DNA from: Lycium barbarum
Taxonomy: Eukaryota; Streptophyta; Magnoliopsida; Solanales; Solanaceae
DNA length: 64,000 nt
Direction of reading: 5' to 3'
NCBI RefSeq assembly: GCF_019175385.1
Contig: NC_083339.1
Span: 51,661,596-51,725,595, forward strand
In this document: one piece after another, positions 54,045-64,000 of the stretch
Numbering within the stretch: position 1 is the first letter of the stretch
Layout of the letters: each line of letters begins with the position of its first letter
The notes under the pieces: generated by a model
Seen by the model: the letters and a program-made list of their open reading frames with translations, nothing else
Told to the model about the DNA's origin: nothing
Database searches by the model: none
Position numbers and translations under genes: made by a program

Positions 54045-55658
54045 TCAAGTAGTATGGTGAACTCTCGCGGTGGCCTTATTTCGAAAGTAGGACATAGAGC
54101 GTTGTAGGCTGGTGGTGGTGGCTGATTTTGGTAATTTGTGGTGGTTTATTTTGTGGAGGGCTAGGCATGGGATGTTTCTTGGTTGTTCTGTTGGGGTGGC
54201 CGGTAGGTAGGTGCTCTGACGTTTAGTGAAACTGTATAAGCAGGCACAGCGGCTGTGAAGCTCAGCTGCGCATAGAATACGGGGGCGGGAATATAAAGAG
54301 GGGTTGAATAGTGGGTAGGTGGTGTTTGGTAAGAAGGCCATGAGTCCCCCTGCCTTTTGAAACTGGGTTTGGAAGTTTGGGATATATTTTCCACGTCCTC
54401 CTTTCTCTTGCGGAAAACACCCGCAGCTACTTCTCCTGACCTCTTACTGAATATGCTAACGAGCTTTCCAGATTTGAGACCATCCTCTATGGTCTCTCCC
54501 ATCTTTACCAGTTCTACGAACGGTCTCCCAGCCATAGGCAACATACTGTCGTAAAAATCTGTTTTTTGCGACCAGATGAATACAAAAACTAGCTCCCCAT
54601 TATTCATGAGCGACTGCACTCGAGCTGCTTCAGCTCTCCAGTAGCTAAAAAACTCCCGATAGTTTTCAGTCGACTTTTGTTTGATCTTTTCCAAGTAATA
54701 TCGATAGGGTACTGTCTCGACATTAAACCTGAATCTTTCCATGTAGCTTTCTGCCATGTCTTCCCATGCCAGCCATTGACACATATACTGGGAGGCAAAC
54801 TATTTCGCGGCTTCGCCGGTCAAACTGCGACTGAACAACCTCATAATCAGGGGGTCATTTTTCTTGACCCCAACCAGTTGATCACAATAGGAGCGGAGGT
54901 GCCCCTTTGGGTTTCCCGTTCCATTGAACATCTCAAACTTAGGGATTTTGAACCCCTCTGGCAAGTCTAAATCTGGATGCATGCATAAGTCATCGTATCT
55001 AAAACCTGAAGGCTTTCTTATGCCTCTGTTGGACCTTGCCAAGAGTTCCTCCATTTTCTTCTCCATGTCCTTTTCACGGCAATCGTACTCGGCTTTCCAA
55101 GCCTTCTCCATCTCTTCATAATGGTCTAATTATTTGTAGCCAGGAGAAGACTCATTTGTAAAGTTTTGAGGATAAAGGCTAACGTTGGTGGAGCGGGGTG
55201 CATGGGTGAGGTTTTTCCAGCTGGCTGGACCACAGTGTGCGGTCGCATGGCTGGGTTGATAAATACTGGTTGAGGGGCCTAGTAAGAAGGCATTGAATGG
55301 GCAGTCCCGAGGCCTGCGTATGCTTTGTTGGTGGTGGAGTACAGTAAGAAGGGTCGGCTTGGTGCGGGTTTGTTTAATTCATTAGAGGTGGTGGAGCGGT
55401 TCCTGGTGGGCACACAGGGAAATGCTCGGGCACAGGCGAGTTCAGGGATGGAAAAGGGGGCGGAGGTCGTCTTTCTTCAGTAGGGTTATTTTTTGTAGTG
55501 GTTGCTGCTTTAACCCTGACAAGATTTTCTTGAAGAGCTACAATAGCAGTTAGCATCATCGAGACTACTTCTTCTTGAGGCCCTGCCTCTTGTGGGTCCT
55601 GAATATCTTCCTCGCGAAGGGCGAGCCCATTTTTGTCATTGTTTTGTGTACCAGTCAT
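54045..55658 (-). pseudogene. Tat gag
   Basis: The start is taken at the ATG at 55658 (MTGTQNNDKNGLALREEDIQ) after a pyrimidine-rich leader. 55658-55374 is an N-terminal Gln/Glu/Pro-rich region; 55111-54800 reads MEKKMEELLARSN, FKIPKFEMFNGTGNPKGHLRSYC then QLVGVKKNDPLIMRLFSRSL. After a stop, 54784-54161 continues WEDMAESYMERFRFNVETV, FREFFSYWRAEAARV-like capsid sequence, MVKMGETIEDGLKSGK and a Pro/Tyr-rich tail. This is the plant retrotransposon gag domain. Stops at about 54797 and between 55374 and 55111 break it. Confidence 0.87.
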
Positions 55659-57105
55659 TTTTTCCTTTCCTTTGTCTTTGTCTGAGAGGGTTGTTAATGC
55701 TACCTTTGATCTGGTGAAGTATGCCAGTTTGCGATATCTACGCTAATCGGCCTTTTTCTATAAGATAAGAATAACTCCAAAAGTCATATATAGCACACAA
55801 GGTCATACATTAAAACTAGAATACTAATTGATCCTTTGTTCCAGGGTTCGGGTACCATAGGCTTTTGTTTGAGTGGATCTCGGTCTTTACGGCTTTGCGA
55901 TTGATTTACCATGGCGAGCCTTCCTCTATTTCAGAGAATTATAGAATAAGAAGGGGGGATAAAGATTTTATTATGCAGGGGCTGAGTCTTACGTAGACTG
56001 CCTACGTATCTCATTAGGGGAAATCAGTCCCTATCGTCATTTGTTTACAAAAGAAGGATATACATGCATCCTAAATATCCTTGTAACTATCTAAAGACAT
56101 CCCCAAACCAGGTCCGACAAGGGCTTCCCGCGTATCCATCCATAGGGACATCAGGTTGGCATGGTTCCTTAAATATATATGGGGAAGGGGGTAACTTTAC
56201 AAAAGCGGGGACACCTATTTCTACCAAAAATATAGCCCGGCTTGTCGTTGTCCTTTACGAACCCGCTCTCTCATGCTTTACTGTAATGACCCGCTTGGTC
56301 ATTATAGTCTTTCCGGCACCTTCGCCCCTTTTCGAGCTTGGTTAGCTCACGTTTGACCCGAGGGGATCGTTGACACGCTTTTCGAGGTGTCTAAATTTGA
56401 TTCGGGCGACTTTTGTGAAATTTGGCCTTAAAGCAAAAAAGGGTTGTGTCACGACCCAAATCGGAGGGCCGTGACTAACACCCAAGACCCTACTCAGCTG
56501 AGTGCCATACTACCATTTTATTCATGAGTCACAACTTCTTGTGAACCTTTAATATATGAAATGACGCTTCCGTCAAGTAAAACATGAAAAACTTTTCAAT
56601 AAAACTCTTTCATCATGTCAGGGACTTCTCCCTTATTGTAAATTCAAAGAAAACCTTTAGTCAAAAAAAAAAATCTTTAAAACAAAGCATATGAACACAT
56701 CTGTCACACCCTAATCTTACTAGGGTGTGATGGGCACCTGACCCTTACCTAGGGCCGAGCGAACCCGCTGACTCTTACTACACACATAACCTCTTTGGAC
56801 TCTTTAAATCAAATAAGAATAAAATACATAATAAGGGCTTGCAGAATCATTTTTTCATCGTTCTCAAGGCAAGTAAATTTGTAATCATAAAGAATCTGTA
56901 ACATAATACATAATGACACATCGGCTGGTGGAGCCGCTTACAAGACTGACATTCTATACCCACGACTCTGTCTGCAAAGTCTCTAACATCGACCAAGATA
57001 CCATAGCATGAATACTCTGACTCGGCAACACTCCAGGAGCAAATGGAGCTTGCCAATTCCGCTAGAACATCTTCTATAATGGCTTCTACTCATTTGGGTG
57101 TACCT

Positions 57106-57161
57106 GCGCGGCATGAAACGCAGCCCCCGGAGAAAGGGGGTCAGTACGGAATATGTACTGA
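57106..57161 (-). promoter_or_regulatory. LTR twin stem-loop core, copy 11
   Basis: CCCCC-GGAGAAA-GGGGG and CAGTAC-GGAATAT-GTACTG. Confidence 0.75.
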
Positions 57162-57282
57162 GCATGTAAGGCATGATATACAGTAAAGAGGATCATAACT
57201 GATATAAGGAGTACAAAAACAAGTACAATGTTAAGAATACCAGAACACTTGCCTTTAAAACATAAATTATGCATATCATTAT

Positions 57283-57620
57283 CATATACCGTACCCGGCC
57301 CGTTATGGGACTCGGTGGATAAAATCATGTCATCACATTATCATATCATCATGCATGTATATATATAAATACATATATACCGTACCCGACCCTCTAGTGA
57401 GGGACTTGGTGAATGAAGTCATACCGTACCCGGCCCATCTTGGGACTCGGTGCCATAATCATGTCATCACATACATATACCGTACCCGGCCCATCATAAG
57501 ACTCGGTGCCATAATCATATCATCATATACATATACCGTACCCGGCCCTCTAATGAGGGACTCGGTGAACAATGCAGTGGAATACACACGATAACATATC
57601 CTGGCCCGGGACTCAGTGAA
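57283..57620 (-). repeat. CGGCCC...ACTCGGTG minisatellite, six units
   Basis: Units near 57291, 57384, 57429, 57485, 57541 and 57601. Arms vary together: CCCTC-TAGT-GAGGG, CCCTC-TAAT-GAGGG, and short forms CCCGTTATGGG, CCCATCTTGGG. Confidence 0.88.
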
Positions 57621-58849
57621 AGATGCATTGAGGCATGCACGAGCAGAGTAGTGAGAAACTATATGCACATAAATCAATTTTTAAGACTCGATGGATAAGT
57701 ACACAAACGACACTTGAAAGATCACAAACACGTTTCGGGTCAATACGGGTTAATATAAGAAAGTTATGAACATTTTAGTACAGAAACCTCTACGAACGTT
57801 TCAGAAGCTATCTTTGGAAAATCAAAGCAATAGTCATTTCAAGTACCATTTGAATATCGCTATGGATCAAATCAAAATAGAACTTTTGGAACCACACACA
57901 TGTATCAAGACATAACAAAACAGTTTTCGGAAGTCAAGAACATTAGCCATCCTAGTGGCTCTAAGAATAGGGGTTTCTTTGAAATCATACATATACTTTG
58001 TCTATTTGTTTCACAAGGATCATGCCAAAAGAAGGAAAGGGTAAGCCTTACATACCTGGAAGATGATTCTCGACTTTCAACTTACTTCCCGTCTTGCAAC
58101 TCGCGTAAGAATTATTCGTAGCCTCGTACTCTACATATGGAATCATTCATAATATCATTAGGATCATCATCGTACATTCGTCTCGAAACTTTAATTAAAA
58201 CCCCTTTAAATTCTGCCGAAATTCGGGCAGCATTTCCCCTGTTTATATGCCTAGCCCGAAATTCCAATTCAACAACCAACAACATCAACAACAATACCAA
58301 TAGTATTAACATCATTTCCAATACCGACGTATGCCATAAAACAGCCCGCGCACTGTTTTCTAAATTTCTCAACCAACCAAATTTGCGATATAACTATTTA
58401 ATAATTTTATTTCTGTAAAGAAGCTGAAATTAATACCAATGACATTAATAACAACATCCTCCACATTTTACAAGTTAAATACATTTATTACCATCCAAAA
58501 TTTTCTTCAAGTTTCATTCCATAATTCACAACACCAACAAACGAATTTATCAGGCTATTCTCTCCGTGCTAATCCGTCGAAACTCTAAGTAAACTCATTA
58601 ACAATGAAGAGGAACCTTTTTCATACCTTAAGCATGCAGCCACCACGTTATCACTCTTCTCCTTGGTTGAGTTTTAGTTCAAATTGAAGACAACGCAGCG
58701 TACAACACTTTTCCCTTCATGGGCTTTGGGATTCGGGGCTCAGATTGCGATCAAAATTGGTTTTTCTTCTCCAAGACTCTTTTTCTCTCTCTCCCCAGAA
58801 TTTTCTGGGCGTTCCTAGTCTTAAAATGAGGAGGAAGGCCGAAATTTGC

Positions 58850-58915
58850 ACTTATAAAGACATGGGTAATGGGTCTAACCCGGTTGGGCTCGGATTGGGC
58901 CTAGCCCACTGACCT
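58850..58915 (-). promoter_or_regulatory. TATA-like site and GGGCCTAGCCC cassette
   Basis: CTTTATAAG on the minus strand (about 58852-58860), next to GGGTCTAACCCGG, TTGGGCTCGGATTGGGCC and TAGCCCACTG. Inverse of the 45972-46034 arrangement. Confidence 0.6.
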
Positions 58916-59625
58916 TTCTGCCTTAAAACATCCATATCTCCTTATTCCGATGTCACCTGTGGACCCACGACCTGTGGTTGGAAATCTAATTCAATTATCT
59001 ACAACTTCTATTTCTTGGTATTTTTCCAAATTCCAAACTTATAATACCGTTTTTGCCCCTCGAATTCAGATCACCCGAAAACGTTACTTAAAAATATTTG
59101 TTTGGAGGACTTCCACTTTGATTCGGCTCAAGGGTCCTTCTTGAGTTGTGTTCAACTTCACATATGTGCTTCATATAACTTGTCATGTGTCCTAAAAAAA
59201 ATCTCGACGCGTGGGCCCCACCTCAGCTTATGAATAATCCGACGCACAAAAGTACGGAATACAACATTATCAACGTGAGTTTAAATTATGTGGCAACAAC
59301 ATGATTGTCAATTTTGAAGAAGTGCGTGTCACGCTCATGCTCTGAAAATGCGGGGTATAACAACATCGACCTAAATGGCCACTTTACACAACTATCGATA
59401 TCTCGACGCACTATCTACTGGACACTGTCTACAAAAGTCTCTAACATATAACAACATACCATAACATAAGTTGGGACAGGACCCCAAAATACCCGTAATG
59501 CATCTGACTCAACGGCATACGTAAGTACTTTGACTCTGCAACACTCCGAACAGAAATGGAGCTCACGAATCCACCTGATAGCCTGGGAACATCCTATAGC
59601 AAATGTCCTCTACCCATCTGTATAC

Positions 59626-59688
59626 ACCTGCGTAGCATGAAACACAACGCCCCTAAGAAAGGGACATCAGTACGAATAATATACCGAG
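59626..59688 (-). promoter_or_regulatory. LTR twin stem-loop core, copy 12
   Basis: GCCCC-TAAGAAA-GGGAC (partly paired) and CAGTAC...ATACCG (weak). Confidence 0.55.
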
Positions 59689-62037
59689 TATGTAAGGCAG
59701 AACTGAAACAATATATCTCAACTCGAATAATAAAAGAGTAACAGACTCAATCTGTATAGCCCTTTCTCCATTTCCCATAAAATCACGTCGTACATATATA
59801 TAACTGTGCCAATGCATGATAATCTTTGTAAACCATTAAAGACTCTCTTCGAAGCAACTTTTAGTTCAAAATGGGAACTTCTTCCCCTTTTCATTTGTCT
59901 CTTTCGAGATTTAAAAATCAATTATGAAATACATATGAATAAAGAAACCTTATAAATATCCACTTCAGGATTTAGACACCATTATGGAAACATACAACCT
60001 ATGGATGCCAACTCGGGACTTAAGAAGTTAAGGAACTCAGGATATGAACAACATCAATCTAAGCATAGGGGCATGAGCACCTACATCTAGGAGTGGATTC
60101 ATTATGAGTATCACTATATTTCGCACTTTTCATAGATTATGCCAAAATGAAAGAAGGAATAGCCTTAACATACCTGGTCATCGTCCAACTATATACGAAC
60201 TCGCTTTGGTTTCCCTTTAACCTATACGATAATAAGAATAACACTGTCGTTACTATACGAACGACTTCTTATAAATAAATGAAAGTTAACCTATCCAAAA
60301 ATGAAATAGGCAACATCTTCCCTATTCTTCTTACTCCCTCAAACCTCCAAGAAGTGAAACAATCCACAAACATCATGTACAATATCCCACAACAACCTAA
60401 TGAGCAACAAGCTTCATTTAGAACCGTTCAACGAATATTTCTTCACTGTATTCCTTAATTAAATCATCAAAACACTTCTAACTACTTTATACAACTCTTA
60501 ACAATGCCAATCAGTAGTAATTATCAATACAAAGCACCTGAAAACAACCCACTATACATTCGTATACGAACGCTTATATACACTTCTTTATTTCCGTATA
60601 TACATAGTATAACAACAAACATAACAACAACAACTACAACCAACCCCCACAATATTCCATCCCACAAAACAATTCATAACAATCACCAAACAACCCACAT
60701 GATAACAACAGCAATTTATCCGATTTTCGATATAATTTTCGTATTTCTTTCATCTAGCAACTTAGATACGACTTGGATAACTCAAATACATCTAGGAGAG
60801 AGGATTTCTTACCTTGTATGCCAAGAAATACTCTTCTTACACCGTACTTCACTACAAAGAAATCTACGATCCGATCAAAATAGAAATAACATTCTATTTC
60901 AAATATAAAGTGTGGTGGCATAAGTTTTTTAACGAGAGAGATTGCTCCAAATTGCTTCATATTCTCACAAGAAATGGTTGATGCACGTATGCAGTTCATG
61001 AACATTTCCAATTCTTGAACTTAAGAAAATAATTGTCTCATCCATATGATTTTGGATCCCCCCCCCCCCCCCCCCACACACACACACAAACGTGATTAAT
61101 ATGCAAAGTGAAGTTACGGTCAAAATTGGCATGCTTATCACTTTACACGTGTCATCTTGACGCATCAATTGTTGTGACTCTTCATTTCCCATTTAATGCT
61201 AGCTTTCATTTATCTACTTCCACATGGCAGCTTGTAAATGGAAAGCATGACTTTATTATCTACGAGCAAAAATGTTGCCCATGTAATATTTATCCATCAA
61301 TCTTAATTAATTTCTTGATATGAATTCACTTAAATAATAATCACTTCCAACACACTAGCACTAGTCCGTAGCCTCTTTTGGCACACATAAAATAAAATTT
61401 CCAATCATCGTCGACACACTTTTAAAAGTCTATCATTTCGGGACTTCATCCTTTTATACACCGGGCTCTTTATGTGCCTATTTGAATGTGATCAAAATTC
61501 TCCGGTGCGAGCGGTTCAAACCATAACCTGAAGGTACGGGTATAATATTGATGAAACTTATACTATTCAATTTGTTTAACTTCTAACCCTCACGACACTT
61601 ACTTATCACTTGTTAAGAATCACATAAATACTTATAACCTCAAAAATTAACCTTGTCCTTGAACTTATGTCGATTAACTTACGACAAATCCAAAGTACAA
61701 AAGTACGGGATGTAACAAGTTGACTTTTAGGTAAACGGACTTTTTTTGTAAATTTGTCAATTCCGAGAAGTCCGTACGGTCTTTTAGTACTTGTGTGTAT
61801 ATCTAGTTCGGTTACTAATGCACTCGGATACATTTTGAGACTTGGTTTGGGAAGTTGGAATTGAGGTATCTGGGAGTTGACTCGAATAACGAGACCACCG
61901 TTGGAAATTTCGAGGCCACAAATGCATTCTTAGCGTGTTTTTATGTGTGTCTGTGTATGTGGTTTGTGAGCAGACTCGGGAGTTAGTCGGGATTTAGTTT
62001 GAGGTTGAGATTATTTTTTAGATTTTTGGTACTAGTG

Positions 62038-62205
62038 TCCGCCAGGGCAGCACCAGTACCGTCCCAGTGGCACTGCCATAGCAGTGGGATTGCCGCTGGG
62101 GCGGCCAAGTTCTTTTGTGGCCTGACCATCCCGACAGTCTAATTGGACATCGGGGCGGTGCCGTCGTAGCGGTCCTGATGCCGCTGTATCGGTATCGGGC
62201 CTGTT
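62038..62205 (+). promoter_or_regulatory. GC-rich cassette in LTR
   Basis: Repeats of GCAGCACC, AGTACCG, GGCACTGCC, GCCGCTGGGGCGG and GGGGCGGTGCCGTC; far more G+C than its surroundings. A weak TATA-like GTTATATTC follows at about 62204. Confidence 0.55.
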
Positions 62206-63069
62206 ATATTCATTAAGTGTGTATTAAAAGCCCTTAGTCTATCATATATGACCATTCCGAAAATTGAACTCTTGGGAACTATTCTAGATGATTATTGGAG
62301 AAGATTCTTGGTGATAAGTTTTTCTAATCTCCTTGCTATTCCATTATTCCTAATCATCTTAGAATCCCTTTTCCTTGTTAGTTCATTAGTAATGGAAGAT
62401 TAAAGTGGGTTTAATTGATATTTTATCTAGGCTTCTAAATCAAGATTTGTTGGTTGGGTTTATGCTAGATTATGATATATCTAAGGTTGTTAATCATTTA
62501 TCTTCTTCCATTATTAGTATTGAATTCTTGAATTTAAGAGTTAGGGTTTATATCCAAAATTGGGGGGTTTTCTTGGATTTCGAAAATGGATGAATCCTTG
62601 GGTTAACTTAGCAATTAGTTGATGGGTTTTGATCACCTAGTGTTTAATTGGTTATTTTGCCCCCCGAATTTCCCGGTTGGACCTTGTGGGCCTCATTTTC
62701 CCAAATTATAGGGTTGGTTTTTGACCTAATTTGAATGATAGCAATATAGGTATCGATCTTTATGATTTCTATTCTAGATTTCGAATATGCTTAGACCTTC
62801 TTGATCATGAGGCTCAGCGGAAAGGGAAGGCTAATGAGTGATTGTTGGTGTTATTGTTGTTCGGCCATCCAGGTAGGTTATGTCTTACCCTTGGTGAGAC
62901 TTCATTTAGCGAAGCATATAATTAGATGATATTATCGGAGAAAGCATGTAAACCTTTGGGTATGAAGTTGGGTTGGATATTGTCTTAGGTTTGGCCCGGT
63001 TGTGTGATTGGGGCTAGCCACCCCGTTGTGTTGGTACTTTATTGCTCTCTTGTTATTGGCTTGATGCCG

Positions 63070-64000
63070 TGTTACACCTCAAAAAAATCGTGTTGTTTGC
63101 GTTGTAAGTAAACTAACGTAAGCCTAGAGAGGTCATGGAACCCTTATAACTTTAAGGAATACTCTTAGCAAGTGCTAAGCAAGTGTATAAAGGTTCCGGG
63201 ATCGAGCGAATCGAAGAAATTAAGTTTGTTAAAATTTTGGAAAACATGGCAGAATTTTGGATAGGAAATTATTGGTCAACTTGAGAGGGGCATATCTCCT
63301 AGAATATGAGGAGTTACGGAACCCATAACCTACGTAAATTGACGTTCCACGAGTTTTCTTTCCAATGCAACTGACAGATCACATTTCAGTGAAGTATGGG
63401 ATGAAGTACGGTCCGTACAAAAATGTACGTCCCGCACATTTTGGACGTACTTTGCCAAAAATTTCCAGAAAGTTGAAATGTTTGCCTAAAGTACGGGATG
63501 AACAGTAGCATGTACTTTGAAGTACGGGATAAATAGTAACTCGTACTTTGCCCGAAATTTCCAGAAATTTGAGTCGGTGGAATTTTTTTTAGGCCTATAA
63601 ATAGGTGATCCAAGACCTAGGCTTAATGTTTCCACCTAAAATAAATCCCTAAAGTCTCTCTACACTTCCCCTAACATCCACAAACACCCCAAATCAAATC
63701 AAGAAAGGATCACACTCCTAAATCCTCAACTAGTTCATAAAAAGGTGTTTGTTCCTGTTTCTACATGGAGTTGTGGTGAACTTGGCCTTGAAACAAGTTG
63801 TGTAAGTTGAAATTCTTCAAATACAAGGTATGTTCTTCATCTTATTGCTTATGTTGAGTTGATTTGGAGGTGTAGTAAGTCTTAAAGTCAAGAGAATGGT
63901 GATAGAGAAGTCATGAGGTAATAAGTTGAAGTTGATGACTATGGGTTGATTTTTAAAGAGAATTGTTGGATTGATTTAAGTTTAATTTGAATATAATCTC
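63070..64000 (+). repeat. Start of a + strand LTR
   Basis: TGTTACACCTC at 63070 (left flank TGCCG) to the window end; the other end is outside. U3 carries a palindrome cassette and TATA box. No gene in the visible part. Confidence 0.82.
63390..63604 (+). promoter_or_regulatory. LTR promoter: GTACGGTCCGTAC cassette and TATA box
   Basis: GTACGGTCCGTAC (63406-63418) is a perfect palindrome. AATGTACGTCCCGCACATTTT follows, then GTACGGGATGAACAGTA, and GTACGGGATAAATAGTA ahead of CTCGTAC. CTATAAATAG (63594-63604) is a strong TATA box about 45 bp downstream. Confidence 0.72.

Larger units (their letters stand above)
40830..56281 (-). mobile_element. Tat-lineage Ty3 retrotransposon, decayed and interrupted
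   Basis: Right to left: gag (55658-54045), linker and protease (53960-52666), RT (51894-51072), RNase H (50937-50593), second RNase H (50528-50067), integrase (49976-48663), long repetitive 3' non-coding tract, polypurine tract. A second RNase H domain after the first is the hallmark of Tat elements. All domains are frameshifted or mutated. Two younger LTRs (43034-45420, 45521-48553) sit in its 3' part. No 5' LTR or primer site is recognised before the + strand LTR at 56282. 55659-56281 is leader-like, with no gene. Confidence 0.85.
56702..59362 (-). mobile_element. Solo LTR nested in a solo LTR, ACATC duplication
   Basis: TGTCACACCC at 56702 to GGGGTATAACA at 59362, 2661 bp, flanked by ACATC at 56697-56701 and 59363-59367. 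Same family as the + strand solo LTR 45521-48553 but with a different minisatellite. No gene inside. Confidence 0.94.
56447..61717 (-). mobile_element. Solo LTR, minus strand, imperfect GGTTG/AGTTG duplication
   Basis: TGTCACGACCC at 56447 to GATGTAACA at 61717. Flanks GGTTG (56442-56446) and AGTTG (61718-61722) differ by one base. Without the nested LTR and its duplicated 5 bp it is about 2.6 kb. The 60600-60800 part resembles 31130-31260 of the LARD LTR. 59368-61717 holds only A/T-rich LTR sequence, including an 18-C run at 61058-61075. Confidence 0.85.
56282..63069 (+). repeat. + strand LTR, host of two nested solo LTRs
   Basis: Starts TGTAATGACCCGC at 56282, a recurrent LTR start. Its text runs ...AAGCAAAAAAGG (56442), is interrupted by 56447-61717, and resumes GTTGACTTTTAGGTAAACGG to 63069, where another LTR begins. 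No terminal end is seen. 62038-62205 is a GC-rich cassette. No gene. Confidence 0.75.

Noticed and set aside
60504..60908. 134-codon ORF
   Set aside because: Asn/Thr/Ile-rich low-complexity reading of LTR sequence homologous to 31130-31260.
1..64000. Host genes or tRNA genes
   Set aside because: No exon-like conserved coding outside element genes and no cloverleaf with the standard internal boxes was recognised on either strand.

Overview
The window is plant nuclear DNA, almost certainly from a nightshade-family (Solanaceae) genome. It is essentially all transposon. I found no host protein gene, tRNA gene, CRISPR array or operon. The evidence is Ty3-type (Metaviridae-like) pol genes with plant chromodomains, initiator-methionine tRNA primer sites (TGGTATCAGAGC), many long LTRs starting TGTTAC/TGTTAT and ending GTCGTGACA/GTGTGACA, 5-bp target-site duplications, and inserted plastid DNA. 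It reads as repeat-rich heterochromatin built by repeated nesting. The Solanaceae assignment is an inference from the look of the LTR families.

Layout. 1-4711: 3' part of an Athila-lineage element (+ strand; pol in one frame with three stops; a truncated 3' ORF). 4712-13227: a nearly full Tekay/Del-type chromovirus on the minus strand (3' LTR, polypurine tract, integrase, RNase H, RT, protease, gag, leader, primer site, truncated 5' LTR). 13231-14040: decayed + strand integrase fragment. 14041-26629: minus-strand composite of LTR, pol tail, LTR piece, long non-coding interior with a 5S rRNA-derived block, gag-like ORF, leader, primer site, LTR and another pol tail. It is interrupted by a + strand insertion (21032-24828) bounded by GGACG duplications. 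26630-28912: rearranged LTR pieces with a 544-bp tandem duplication and an opposite-facing fragment. 28913-39237: a non-coding, LARD-like element with 3.5-kb LTRs. 39241-39692: plastid mosaic (ndhI and ycf2 pieces). 39693-56281: a decayed Tat-lineage element on the minus strand, carrying an LTR fragment (43034-45420) and a solo LTR (45521-48553, GCGTA duplications). 56282-63069: a + strand LTR containing a solo LTR (56447-61717), which contains another solo LTR (56702-59362, ACATC duplications). 63070-64000: start of a further + strand LTR.

How it works together. The coding elements supplied gag, protease, RT/RNase H and integrase for copying through RNA. All three pol genes carrying RT here are now dead: each has a changed RT catalytic residue plus stops or frameshifts. 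The non-coding elements share leader, primer-site and polypurine-tract features with the coding chromovirus, so they were probably copied in trans. The most unusual signal is structural and lies inside the LTRs. It has three parts: (i) family-specific GC-rich palindromes just upstream of the TATA box; (ii) minisatellite arrays whose units form hairpins with matched changes in both arms; (iii) a conserved pair of adjacent stem-loops near the LTR 3' end, seen in twelve copies. A fourth motif, a 20-nt perfect hairpin, lies beside the polypurine tract in six places.
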